Source: Plectrocnemia conspersa (taxonomy: Eukaryota; Arthropoda; Insecta; Trichoptera; Polycentropodidae). From it: a DNA stretch of 64,000 bases. The stretch is taken from contig VTFK01000069.1 in NCBI GenBank assembly GCA_009617715.1, forward strand, positions 682,001 through 746,000, in the 5' to 3' direction. Position 1 is the first letter of the stretch; the number at the start of each line of letters is the position of its first letter. Below the pieces are notes generated by a model that had not been told where the DNA came from, did no database searches, and saw only the letters and a list, made by a program, of their open reading frames with translations. Shown here piece by piece: positions 47,530 to 58,649 of this stretch. A program made the translations under genes and the position numbers.

Positions 47530-48120
47530 TTGCTCAAGTATATAACTTGTGTAATTTTAAAATTAAAAAAAAAATATTCCTGATAATATAAACGAATATT
47601 TGATCAAATATTCGAAAATTTGTATAGAATGAGAACCCAAGACATGACCCTTAATTATAAAGAAATTTGTGTACATCCTTCTTCAATTATGCACAATTTT
47701 GGGCTTCAAAAAAAAGCAAGATGTTAGTAGCCTTATAATACTGGATTATTTAAAACAGAAAAGAAAATAAAAAATCTGACAAATGGGTACCGCACGAATT
47801 GAGTAAAAATAAATAAAATCGCTGTTACAAAAATTGTTCCGCGCTTCTTTTACTCAACATAAATAATTATATAGTAACGTGCAATGTAAAGTAGACACTT
47901 TACTACATAATGGTTTTATAAAAATAAAGTTTCAAAGCATGTTACAAAAGCTGGTTAAACAGCTACATTAAACATTTATTATGAATAAATTTACTAATTA
48001 ATCAAAATTGCGAATCTTTTTGAAATTGCGAAAAATTCCATATATGATATTTCGAGAAATTCTTTGGACTTATATTTTTTTTATTTTTAAAACCAGTCAT
48101 TTTTGTTACGAAAGAGCACA
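47530..48120. other. AT-rich intergenic DNA
   Basis: No gene. It contains a TTTGATCAAATATTCG palindrome-like string near 47599, similar to one at 41041-41080 beside the other hAT relic. Confidence 0.45.
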
Positions 48121-48142
48121 CCTTGAGTGGGAAGCTGCGTGG

Positions 48143-48176
48143 TTAAATACGCTTCGCTCGAGAGCGATCATCTCAT
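48143..48176 (+). promoter_or_regulatory. Possible core promoter of the 78-aa gene
   Basis: TTAAATAC (48143-48150) is followed about 31 nt later by CTCATAAC, an initiator-like TCATA as in the 65-aa gene. This stretch is less AT-rich than its surroundings, as expected next to a gene. Confidence 0.4.
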
Positions 48177-48244
48177 AACCAGTTTTTACACCTGGGTATT
48201 ATCATCAGTTCGTTTACAGAACACTTTGCTAAAACTTTATTACC

Positions 48245-48481
48245 ATGAAGTGTGTTTTGATCGTTCTTTCGCTGATACTCTTCATCCAAATGGCCACATC
48301 TAAGCCGTATGGCGAAAGAGATGAGCTGGAATCGTCGTTTCAACCTTTGGACTACTACGCCATGATCAGAGGTCCTCTGGTGAGGAACTACAGGGTGGTC
48401 ATGGTACCAGACAGAAGCTCTTCTTGTCCATTGGGAACGAGATGGGCAGCCGGAAAGTGCAGAGTGGTGATCACGAATTAA
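48245..48481 (+). CDS. Secreted protein with one terminal Cys loop (78 aa)
   Basis: Single-exon frame from ATG 48245 (TTACCATGAAG context). Signal peptide residues 1-19 (MKCVLIVLSLILFIQMATS), cleavage before KPYGE. The mature chain of about 59 residues runs through an acidic start, an LDYY segment and RGPLVRNYRVV, then ends with the motif C61-PLGTRWAAGK-C72-RVVITN. Base composition is clearly more balanced than the flanks. A poly(A) signal AATAAA follows at 48704-48709. Beyond the loop it does not align with other members by eye. Function unknown. Confidence 0.87.
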   Translation: MKCVLIVLSLILFIQMATSKPYGERDELESSFQPLDYYAMIRGPLVRNYRVVMVPDRSSSCPLGTRWAAGKCRVVITN

Positions 48482-48703
48482 AATAAAAATACAAAAAATA
48501 TGGAAAAATTCAGAAGTTTAACTATTGTTAAAGTAAATTGTGTTAACAAGTTGAAAAGCAGTGTTTGCGAAAGTTGTTTGAGTAAACGTGTCAATTAACG
48601 TGCCTCAAATATTTGTCAAAATGTTGTATATTTTGCACGTAAACATAGTCGATACTACGATGTGTATTTATGAGTCATATGAAATATATTTATTTAATTA
48701 TTG

Positions 48704-48709
48704 AATAAA
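48704..48709 (+). terminator. Poly(A) signal of the 78-aa gene
   Basis: AATAAA followed by further AATAAAT repeats, about 220 nt past the stop. Confidence 0.5.
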
Positions 48710-48719
48710 TAAATAAGTG

Positions 48720-51469
48720 CTATTTATGATCATACTTTTTTTAATAGAATTTGGATGCAAATTTCAGTATAAATATTGATTGTTCGCAATGTTTATATTA
48801 TAATATAAACGCAGATTTGTAATACACATATATATGTACAGAAAATTTATTTTGGTAGAAAATATGATTATAAATATAATTTAGTCAATTGTAAAAAAAT
48901 ATGCATTATAATATATATTTTATTTAATTTTTAAAACGATGTTTTATTGTTTCTTAAATTTTAAATTAATCGTCAATAAATATCATACATACCAAATATT
49001 GTTAGTTATGTTAAAATACCTTATACATTTTGTGTACATCAAAATACATAGAAAGGCAAGGCTCAATTATTAGAAAAAAAAAATTATGCTACAAAATATG
49101 AAATGTTTTTTAATTGACTTATATTAAAATATATTCCTTAAGTATCCTTGAAGATGTACGTATGTTACAAACATTTTTAAATGTGTTAATTTATTTCATA
49201 TTGTTTTGTGTTTTGTTAAGAAAAAGAAAAAAAGTTGGTTGTATAATATATATTTTTAAGTAACGTCTTTTTATGCAGCATATTAACTAGATGGAAAATC
49301 CACAAAATCTATTTATATTAATAAGTAATACTACATATTATAATATAAATTTTAATGACGCACCAAAAAGGATATATTAAAAATAATGACGCATCAATGA
49401 AAAATTCACATTATTAAATGATGTGTCATCGATAGATATTTTCAAAATCGATAAGAAAATATGGATCTATATTTTGCATTGTTATATATTATTAATTCAT
49501 TTATATAATATATATTAACTGTGCAAACTATAAATAATTAAAGGCATTTTTTTATAGCAGTATATAAGCAAATAAGATATAATATTAACAGTTTCTAAAG
49601 ATTTGTTTTAAATAAAAAAAGGTTTATTGCGGCATATATTAATATTTTTTGTGAGAAAGTAATTAATATATAAATTTAAAAAAATATTGATAAATAATAT
49701 TAAAAAAAAAACACCAAGATATTAATTTCTACAACTTTTATTTTTTACTAGTAAAATACCATTGCACAATAAATCCTCAATTTTATTTGTGATATTTAAA
49801 ATAAGAACCAGTAAATTATTAATGAATATACTGTACTTTATAAAAGAATTTTAATTTATTTTAAAGTAAATAAATTACATCTTTTCAGTTAAAAAGATAA
49901 CCATAACTATATATTTCTTACTTTTTATTATGAAATTTTAAATATAAATTAAAAGGTTAAATCTCAACAACAAGAGCAATGATTTATGTATCTTGTGTAT
50001 TACAACTATCAATAACTATATATAAAAAAATTTAAAAGACAAGACATACTATTTTTTTAATAATGAACTTAACTAAAATGACAAAATAAATTGACCTGAT
50101 TTTCTATTTATAAATAAACGTCGTAATTAGCCATAGAAAATCAAAGAAAAGACATTTTTATAAATTCATCTTCAAAGCTAGTTATATAAGTACATATTAT
50201 TTTATAAATTTATATCTTTATTTATATATTAATATCATTAAAAAATATAAACTATTATTAAAACACAGATTACATCATAAATGGGAATATTTATAAAACA
50301 AGTCTATATAAAAAAAATATAAAATATTGTAATATTTCATATTTGTTTTTAAAAAAGTATTAAAAAAATATTTAATTTTTCGTGAAGTTGCACATAAAAA
50401 CATATATCTTGTAACAGTATATAAAACTTGTATTTTGTAATTATTCAGAAATAATAACAGGTAACAATAATTTTTTACTGTAATTATTATGATATATAGA
50501 TTAATAATTAAAAAATATAATATTTAATATTAATTGTTTAAAACTTGACTAAAAGAATTAAATATCAATTTTTTTGTTCATAGATGTCTACATATCATTT
50601 TATATTCATAGAAGTCTGAAATACGTACCATTATCTATAAAATACAACAAAATTATTTTAATGTCTCAAAATTGATAACTTGGATTTTTTATTGTCTGTT
50701 TTTTATTACTTTTGTATATTCTTTTGTAATTTTAAGGTTTAAATTATTTTAACAAAAAAAAGTTTTATATTTAGATAAAATAATAAAAATATTTATCATG
50801 TATATTCTCACTATTTACAAGATTTACAAAAAACTAACTACAATGAAAACTAAATAAATATTGCTTTTTTGCTTAAATATCTCTAAACATATAATATATA
50901 GAATTAATGATAGATAAAGTAGAATTCTGTATAAAATACAAAATTATTATTTTAGTACATTTTGATTGATTTTAAATACTATAAAATTCAATATTTGAAA
51001 ATTAATTATATTTTCCATTAAAAAAATAAGTCCATTGATTTCTATTTACAAATTCATATAAAAATATATCAAAATTATTAATAAAAACTAAATTAAAAAT
51101 GTTTAAATATTTTTATATTTAAGCATAAAAATAAACATATTTTTTTCCGAAAATTATTTTGAATAATATCAAAAAAAATGTTTTTTTAAATTTTTTGTCA
51201 CATTATATTTCACTTTTGAAAAATTTGACAAAGATAAAAAATTACAAGCTAGAAAAGCAGATAACGATAATATTAATACAAAAACTACTTTTTTTTTTGA
51301 TAATACACGTCTAACGTGCTCTGACCCTTGAAATATTAGTTCCTCTTTTGTTATATCTGTATTGGTTTTTAATATTGAAAAAAAAATAATGGCAGAATTT
51401 TTACCATATGAACAATTTATATTAAATTGCATCTTTTATAATTTTTTTTTAAAATATCCATCTAAAAAA
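48720..51469. other. AT-rich gene desert
   Basis: Extremely AT-rich. No gene, repeat family or structure stands out; the open frame at 51169-51432 (minus) is low-complexity translation. Confidence 0.5.
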
Positions 51470-52020
51470 TATTTGTGAAGTGGTAGGTGATTTATTAGAT
51501 ATCCGTAAATGTCAAAGAAACTCAACCAGTCCGATTCAATAGTACATAGACACATTAATAAAATTACATATCACAAGAGCTTTTCTGGATTATTTAATAA
51601 CCAGAGATGAGGAATGTTGTACAGCAACAATCGTTTTAGAGGACAGTGGTAGTTATTTCAAGTTGAAAATCCTATCTATAAAAAAATATTTTGTGTGTGT
51701 GGTGGAAATGCAAAGGGATTGTGTATTTTAAAGCTCTTAAAACTGGCCAAACAAAAACCCAAAAACACAAAACTTTATTGTGATTAGCTGAATCATTTGC
51801 ATAAGTAAGTTAAAATAATAGTGCTGCTCTTGTCGACAGAAGTCGAATTTTTTAAAAGAATCTGGCTTTTATTTCATCCACCTGATTTTACAGACCTTGC
51901 TCCTTCGAACTACCATTTATTTTAGTCGATGCAACACTTGTGAAAAATGAGCTATCGGAATATTTGGATCAAAACATGCTAATGGATTAAAATGACCGAA
52001 AGTTGTGAGAAGGAAATTTA
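51470..52020 (+). mobile_element. Mariner transposase relic
   Basis: Broken plus-strand frames show mariner landmarks in order: FLDYLITRDE (51590 region, equivalent to the TGDE first aspartate), VWWKCKGIVYF (51700 region, where the family has WWDxKG), and HPPDFTDLAPSNYHLF (about 51880-51930, the third aspartate in the DLAPSDYHLF block). The second catalytic aspartate is replaced by lysine and several stops and shifts interrupt the reading, so it is inactive. Terminal repeats were not found. Confidence 0.75.
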
Positions 52021-53300
52021 AAAATAAAATATATTTAAAAATTTAAAAATAAAAATAACCATTTAGAAATGTTTTTTTAATCTTTAGACGAGTGAAATTT
52101 ATTGTGAGATTAGCTGATATATAATATAAAAAATAATATATATAAATATCTTTTATATTTATTAAATATATTTACATAACGTATAAAATAAATACAACAT
52201 TATTATTTTCTTTCTTTTTATTTTCTTAATACTCAATTAATCTCAATTGATTTCTTTAATTAATACTCAAAATAAGTATTTATATTGAATTAAATATATC
52301 TTGAGTATTTGAACTACTTTATTAAAAGCCAAGACGATCAATTACATATTTTTTATATTATTTTTATTAGTAGACGTCTAGATATATTTAAATATAATAT
52401 ATAAAAAATAACATGATTAATTTAATAACCTGCATTAATTTTTTTTTTAGTTTTTGAAAGTTGACTTTTATATATTTAAATATATTTTTAATATATTTAA
52501 ATAACAATTTATTGAAGCATATTCAATTTTTTTTAAAATTATTTTTCAAAAATGACAAAAATTGTCTTATAAAAAGTTGCAATAACCTAAAAATAGATGT
52601 TAATTTTAAATTTTTTTTTTATATTTTCTAGCATATGTCTTTTAATAAAATTGTCAGTAACATTTTTTATTTTTTATTAATAACAGATAAAATATTTTAT
52701 CAAGTACAATATTATTATTTTTAACGGTTTAAAATGCGGTTTTTATAAAATTCTACAAAATAATAGACAGCTTATGATTTTTTTATTAGCAGAAGTTTTA
52801 ATTTATAGCAAAATTAGTATATAATTAGTAAAGATAGTAACATATTGCATAAAATACAATATTATTATTTTTATTAAAGTCAATAAATTAATAGAAAAAT
52901 ATATATAATACATATTGAAAACTCTCGATTAATCTATACCGCGTTTATGTTCTTTTTGTCAACTTTTATAGATGTTAATAGGTACTAAGGATATATTTTA
53001 TAATTTAAAAAAATAGCCTTAACTAATCGCTATGTTATAAACCGCAAACCAATTATAAACAATTAATATACAAATAAATTTTATTGCGATTTCACGCTAA
53101 ACAATTCCAATAACAATTATTTACAGGAAACTCGCTTTATTCGTCAAATTTACCGAGAAGCTGAATTCAAAATTGGATTTTTTCATTACGCGTGACCGCA
53201 ACAAGGTCTAGTTGCACATAAAAGACAGGTGATGCTGCATTAAAATTTGTTTTCGGTACCGGTCTTTAGTAACCGGTCGACTGTCTCGATGGTCGGTAGT
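52021..53300. other. AT-rich intergenic DNA
   Basis: No gene. GC content rises near 53160-53300 towards the next gene; GGTACCGGTC and TAACCGGTCGAC near 53256-53281 form a broken inverted repeat. Confidence 0.45.
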
Positions 53301-53463
53301 ATCATCTAGTCTCTTTCGATATATTTAAGTTTGGTTTCGAAACTCTCGATTGCCACTCGTGTTTATACATATTGATAAAGATACAACGCGTCACAATAAC
53401 AACAGCGATCGAGTCAAAAGTGGCCAGTGCCGTTTCGAGAGCATACGAGTGACAATAACAATC

Positions 53464-54144
53464 ATGAAGTACGCTGTTCTGTTGTGGACTTTTATACTTT
53501 TTCAAGCCAACCGAAGCGAAGGGCGCCCGGGGTTCTTCGAGGATGTAGCCAAAGGCGTGGGTGGAACTGTTGACCATTTAAGGGACCAAGCCTTCAGAGC
53601 GGCTCACGGAGTTCATCAAACCATCCACCACACTCTCAGAATACCAGAATGGCATGGTAACCACGGTCAAGAATGTGGGCACGAGCACCATCAAGGTAAT
53701 CAATGGAATTCTGGATATCGTCCGAACCAGTATCCGGGAAATCACGGCTACAACGTATATCCTGGGTATGAGTACGGACCAGTGAATAACCAAGGTAAAC
53801 CAGGCTTTAACCCGGGTAGTCCGACGAATATGCCAGATATTAAACCACAACCACAACCTCAACCTAAACCACAACCACAACCGCAACCTCAGCCTCAACC
53901 TAAGCCTCAACCAATACCAACACAACTACCGAATAATCCAAACGCAATAGACAAAAAACCACCACAAGAAGAAGAAGAAGAAGAAGAATTCAATCTGGAT
54001 ATCAGGTTTGGAGAAGAAGCCACAGTAAAACCACGAGTCGTTAGGTCTGTTACCAAGCCCGAAGGGAAACAGCTAATTAAAATCATGCCTTGTCCAAAAG
54101 GCGAGAGGAAACATCAAGGAAAGTGCAGGAAGGTTATACATTAA
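53464..54144 (+). CDS. Secreted Gly/His/Pro-rich protein with terminal Cys loop (226 aa)
   Basis: The start is ATG 53464 (AATCATGAAG), chosen because a signal peptide follows directly (residues 1-20, MKYAVLLWTFILFQANRSEG); the frame is open further upstream without one. In order: a segment 21-60 able to form an amphipathic helix (FFEDVAKGVGGTVDHLRDQA, then HGVHQTIHHTL); a Gly/His/Asn/Tyr-rich region 60-120 with a lone C71; a Pro-Gln repeat from K127 to about 152 with occasional Lys; seven Glu in a row (169-175); a basic stretch (KPRVVRSV); and the motif C210-PKGERKHQGK-C221-RKVIH. It is the largest member and the only one with repeat tracts. Function unknown; the sequence resembles modular secreted insect peptides, which I cannot name. 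Confidence 0.9.
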   Translation: MKYAVLLWTFILFQANRSEGRPGFFEDVAKGVGGTVDHLRDQAFRAAHGVHQTIHHTLRIPEWHGNHGQECGHEHHQGNQWNSGYRPNQYPGNHGYNVYPGYEYGPVNNQGKPGFNPGSPTNMPDIKPQPQPQPKPQPQPQPQPQPKPQPIPTQLPNNPNAIDKKPPQEEEEEEEFNLDIRFGEEATVKPRVVRSVTKPEGKQLIKIMPCPKGERKHQGKCRKVIH

Positions 54145-54335
54145 GTTATAAACGAGTCTTATCGTGATAGGGTGACCGGTGGTTCAAGCGGAATTTGTGA
54201 TTACAGTGCTCTATAAAATATGTTTATGTCGAAAAGTAGCGCGCAATATTGGTGTATGAATGTTTGACAAGAACTAGAGTTATCAGTTGTGAAAACTAGT
54301 AATTATTATCTGTATGTAATCATGTAAAAAAAAAC

Positions 54336-54341
54336 AATAAA
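54336..54341 (+). terminator. Poly(A) signal of the 226-aa gene
   Basis: AATAAA about 190 nt past the stop, after an A run. Confidence 0.6.
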
Positions 54342-54359
54342 TCCTTATAATGTGATATT

Positions 54360-57300
54360 TAAAAAAAAGGGACTTTTATTTTATTTTTTTATATTAACAC
54401 ATTTTATAAATGTATAAATACATTTTTAAGTAGTTATAAGCATGACTAGACATATACTTTTTCTAAAGTCATTTTCTAAAAACAGTTTAGTTTTTTACAT
54501 ATTTGTTATTTAAATAAGTGAAATTATTTAATTTATATATATGTATATATATACATATATTAATTATTTAAAATAAAATAATCGCATTATTTATAAATCA
54601 ATATACAATTTTTTTTCAATAAATAATGATTGTGTTAAATTATTATATATCGCCACCAAAGTGTTTTTTTTAATATTGAAATTAATGGCAATGTTATTTA
54701 AAATATTTTGATTTAATACTTCGTTGTATTTACCTTTCTTTTTTAAATTATGTTTGTTGAGAATTATTATTCTAATATAAATTAAGTAACATAAGATTTT
54801 TTTAAGCTAATTATGTATATATTATTTTTCATAGGTAATGCTTGATTTTAAAGTTGCTTATAAATTAAATGAAATATATTAAATTATTTTATTAATAATA
54901 TATAATATAAATGTACTATAGAAATAATTATGTTGCCATCTATCAAAAAATGTTTATTTATAGTCAAGTTTAAAACCATTATTAAAATATGTATTATTTT
55001 ATTTGCAACTAACTTCATGCGTTTTACACACATTTATACATAGAAGTCGAAAAAACGGGGTAAATTACTGTACAATAAAAAAAACGATGAACAAGAAACT
55101 GAAAAATGTAAATGTATTTGTACTATTTTATATAAGTATAAAACGCAAGTATTGTTTTTTGTGGTAATTTCAATCTAAACAAATATATTTTGAAGTAATA
55201 ACTAAAAAAATCTTGTTTCGAAAATAATAATTTGTAACATACAAGTAGTATCTATTGTAATTATTAATTAAGTAAAACGTTAGTTTGCTATTAAATAATT
55301 ATTAAATTCTATATTACAAAGTCTGATAAATTGATTTAATAAATACACTAGCGTATGAATATACAAGAAGATCATACAGAAAAATGGAGTGGGTTCTAGG
55401 TCATAAAAATTTGTGTAAAAAAAATGAGTATAATTTAACAATTACCATAAAAATTATTTAAATGCACAAAAATTCATGTTTTTAAGTAAAACAGTATTAG
55501 TAGTCAAAATTATGTTCACATATAAAAAAAATAAATTAAAAGATTTTTGCTACTGTTTTATTTTTCTTTACAATTGTTATTCCAGAGTAACTATCGGTAT
55601 CAGTAAAAATAAACATATACAATTTTAGGTTCTCTTAAAAAAATCACTATTTCGTTATTGTTGCAAAATACTTATTTTTAATAATTGGTTTTATACCATA
55701 TATATTTATTGCTACAAAAAAAATCACCAAATATGTATTTACAATTTTATGGATGGTAAAAATTATTTGCTTACATTCATAGAATTCCAAGCACATGTTT
55801 CTTCAGAATCATTTATAGAATAAGTTTTTTGTCTATTAATCAAGCTAATTAGATCCTCCTTATCAAATAATAATCTAGTATATACATCGAAATCTTAGAA
55901 TATATTTAATATGCATTAATCGATAAACTGATAGCAGACAAGTCTGTGTAAAATCGATGATTATAGTTTTTCAGATTAGATTTGACTTTGACACTATGGA
56001 ATCGTAGTTAAATCTTATTTAATTACTTACTTTACTATTGGAAAAACTGCCTAATTATTTTTAAATTCTGTTTTTAAATTTATAAAAAAAAACATTTTGT
56101 GAATTAAGTAGGTTTAGTTAAAGTTCAATAAAAAATACTGTTAAAAAGTTATAACATCAAAACGGAAATATATTTTTTATTGTAAGATCACATTTTTATA
56201 ACAATGAATATTGAGTACATATAAATACGTTTTTTAAAAAGTAAGAATAATAAGAATAAAATTTAAATATATGTATAATAATAAGAGCTTCTAAGATGTG
56301 TGTTGCATCCGATATGCAGTGATAACATTTATTTACTTAAAATATTCCATGGAAAATAAATTTATTTTAATTTTATAATAATCTGGGTAATTATTGTAGC
56401 ACATTTAATTTTATTTTTAACCTGCAATAGCAATAAATCAATTATTAGTTTAAAGATGATGCATAAACGATGCTTGCATTTATAATATAAATAAATAATA
56501 AAAAACGTACAATAAAATTAAGTATAAGTTGCTGTTTTATTTCTAAAAACATACAAAATACATTTTAATATATTTTTTTCTTACAAATCTGACATTAAAA
56601 ATAATCTTTTAAAAAAAATTATGATTCACGCATAAAATAGATGAGCACCATTCCGCATTGTGTTTGAGAAGCTGCATGAATCGTTTAAGAGTAGCGTTCA
56701 CAAGCGCTGAAATTTAGTCCGCAATAGGTAAGAATAAGGAATGTGATCGCGACTTTCTAGAGCACTTAAAATCTTGCAGCCGATAGTCATGAGCATTGAC
56801 GGATTGTTGACACCGTCCCTTAACAGATTTAAAAGTAGAATGTAATGAATTGTATACCAACGTTCTAAGTCAAAAGGCACTAAGAAAAAATACGGATACG
56901 ATATAAAGCGATGGGGTTTATATGTACGAACGTTTTTATTAAAATAAAATAAAGTCATAAATAAAAAAAAAAAATCGTGAATACATCTTTTGTCTTTTAG
57001 TGTCTTATTTTGAACCATATAGAATTGTCATAAGCTCGTAAATTACTGTTTTATTCAATTAAAAAAATACCATTTGAACATAATTTTGTGAGGTTAGAAT
57101 AACAATAATGTGAACATAAATTTAAAATTACAAAGCTTTCAAGGTTTGCAGAAGTTTATATTCTATCTATTATATAATATTCTTTTACTTTGATTGTATG
57201 ATAATAGTCAAATATCAACGGAAAGATGGAAGTCCAGATATTTATATATTTATTTAGAAATAAACGTTTAATAAGCAATATTTATGATTAATAAATAATT

Positions 57301-58160
57301 GCGGTTTATGGCCCAAAAATTAAAATACATTTCTTAGCTGATAATTATTTTTAATATGCATATTTATGCATTGAAGAAACAGTCATAATAGTCAGATTTA
57401 AATTAAAAAAAAAATAAAATAAAAATAAAATATATAGCTTTTTAATAGTATTACAAATGCATATATTTATTTTAGCTCTTAAATTGCTAAAGAAACGAAT
57501 AGAAAATTTGTGATTCACTTGTTTTTTAAGCATTTTAATTTATTATTTATTTAAGTAGTCTATTTTAAATTAAAATAAATTTATTATCACTAAAATATGG
57601 ATAAAATAATATTTTTACTAAAAAAATAAAAGTTGAATTATACAAATCAAAAACTAAAAATATTTTTTTAATTTAATTTAGATTTATTAAATGCTTATAA
57701 TATGTTTAGTTGTACTATACATTAATTAGAGTCTACCAAGCACAATATTATAGTTCGTTCATCTGGGTCCATTAACATAATATTTTGTTTTTACTCTTCG
57801 CTGTTAAGTAATTGTAGATTCATAACAACTTTTTATACGTTTATTATTTATGTGTGTCTTTCCGGTTTATACCATCCAAAATTTGAATGTTTGCCATTTA
57901 TTTACTCAATAAAAAGTGTAATCCAAGGTCAATTACATTCACTGGGGCAATGTGATGATGCAAACACATACATACAAATTGTATTTCTTGTCATATATAT
58001 CAAAGAAACTGCGTTCAGATCTTAAATATGCCTTTGAGAAGGTTAGAAAATGAGTAACAGAAGACAATACGTTCTTCTGAGCTCATTTGCTTCTTAATAT
58101 CATTTTTTAAAGTTGCAAAATCAGTATTGATCCATCTTTAAAGCATATTTTTCATCTAAT
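54360..58160. other. AT-rich intergenic DNA with one coding-like patch
   Basis: Mostly AT-rich desert. The minus-strand frame 56698-57018 is less AT-rich over 56700-56920 and reads like real protein (for example FDLERWYTIHYILLLNLLRD), but it has no signal peptide, recognised family or splice context, so an old transposon gene fragment is likely. Confidence 0.4.
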
Positions 58161-58161
58161 C

Positions 58162-58310
58162 CAGTGGCATAGATATGATTTGTTCCGCTTCCCCCATACA
58201 ATTATTTAATACAAAATGTGACACTGATAAAAATATGTTTAATAAACCAAAATAGACGGCCCCTTTTGACCCCCCCCCAAATGTGCAAAAAATGATGCAA
58301 GTTTGATAAA
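58162..58310. mobile_element. Possible degraded hAT-type MITE end
   Basis: It begins CAGTGGCATAGATA, close to the CAGTGGCGTAGCTA end at 8758, and contains a C-rich run (58270-58279) like the element's G/C-rich core. The opposite end is not identified. Confidence 0.35.
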
Positions 58311-58440
58311 ATATGTTATTAGTTATAAGGCATTTCATTATTTTAACAAGCGCGTACTCGACTCAAATAAACAATGGGGAACATCTAGTATAACTTTCAC
58401 CGATTCTATATATATATAGAAAAAATATATATATATTGTT

Positions 58441-58462
58441 TTTTTAGGGCATTTAGTATTCA

Positions 58463-58530
<68 letters not shown>

Positions 58531-58545
58531 TTAGGGCATTTAGTT
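58441..58545. repeat. TA microsatellite between two copies of an 18-bp word
   Basis: About 60 bases of (TA)n at 58467-58526 lie between two near-identical copies of TTTTTTAGGGCATTTAGT (58441-58458 and 58526-58544). GC-rich sequence follows at 58577-58635 (GCCGCCCGGGATGG), resembling the core of the MITE family. Confidence 0.8.
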
Positions 58546-58649
58546 TAAAAAACACACAAAACGAATAGTCCATCCATCGCGAAAATGCCGCCCCGAAGTA
58601 AGTGCCGCCCGGGATGGTCCGTCCCTCGCCCTTCAGATTCGCCGCTGAT

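Noticed and set aside
51169..51432. 87-codon minus-strand frame with a hydrophobic stretch
   Set aside because: Low-complexity AT-rich translation; no promoter, motif or sign of a signal peptide at the start.
53578..53925. Minus-strand frame of alternating Leu/Arg/Trp
   Set aside because: It is the antisense shadow of the Pro-Gln repeat in the 226-aa gene.
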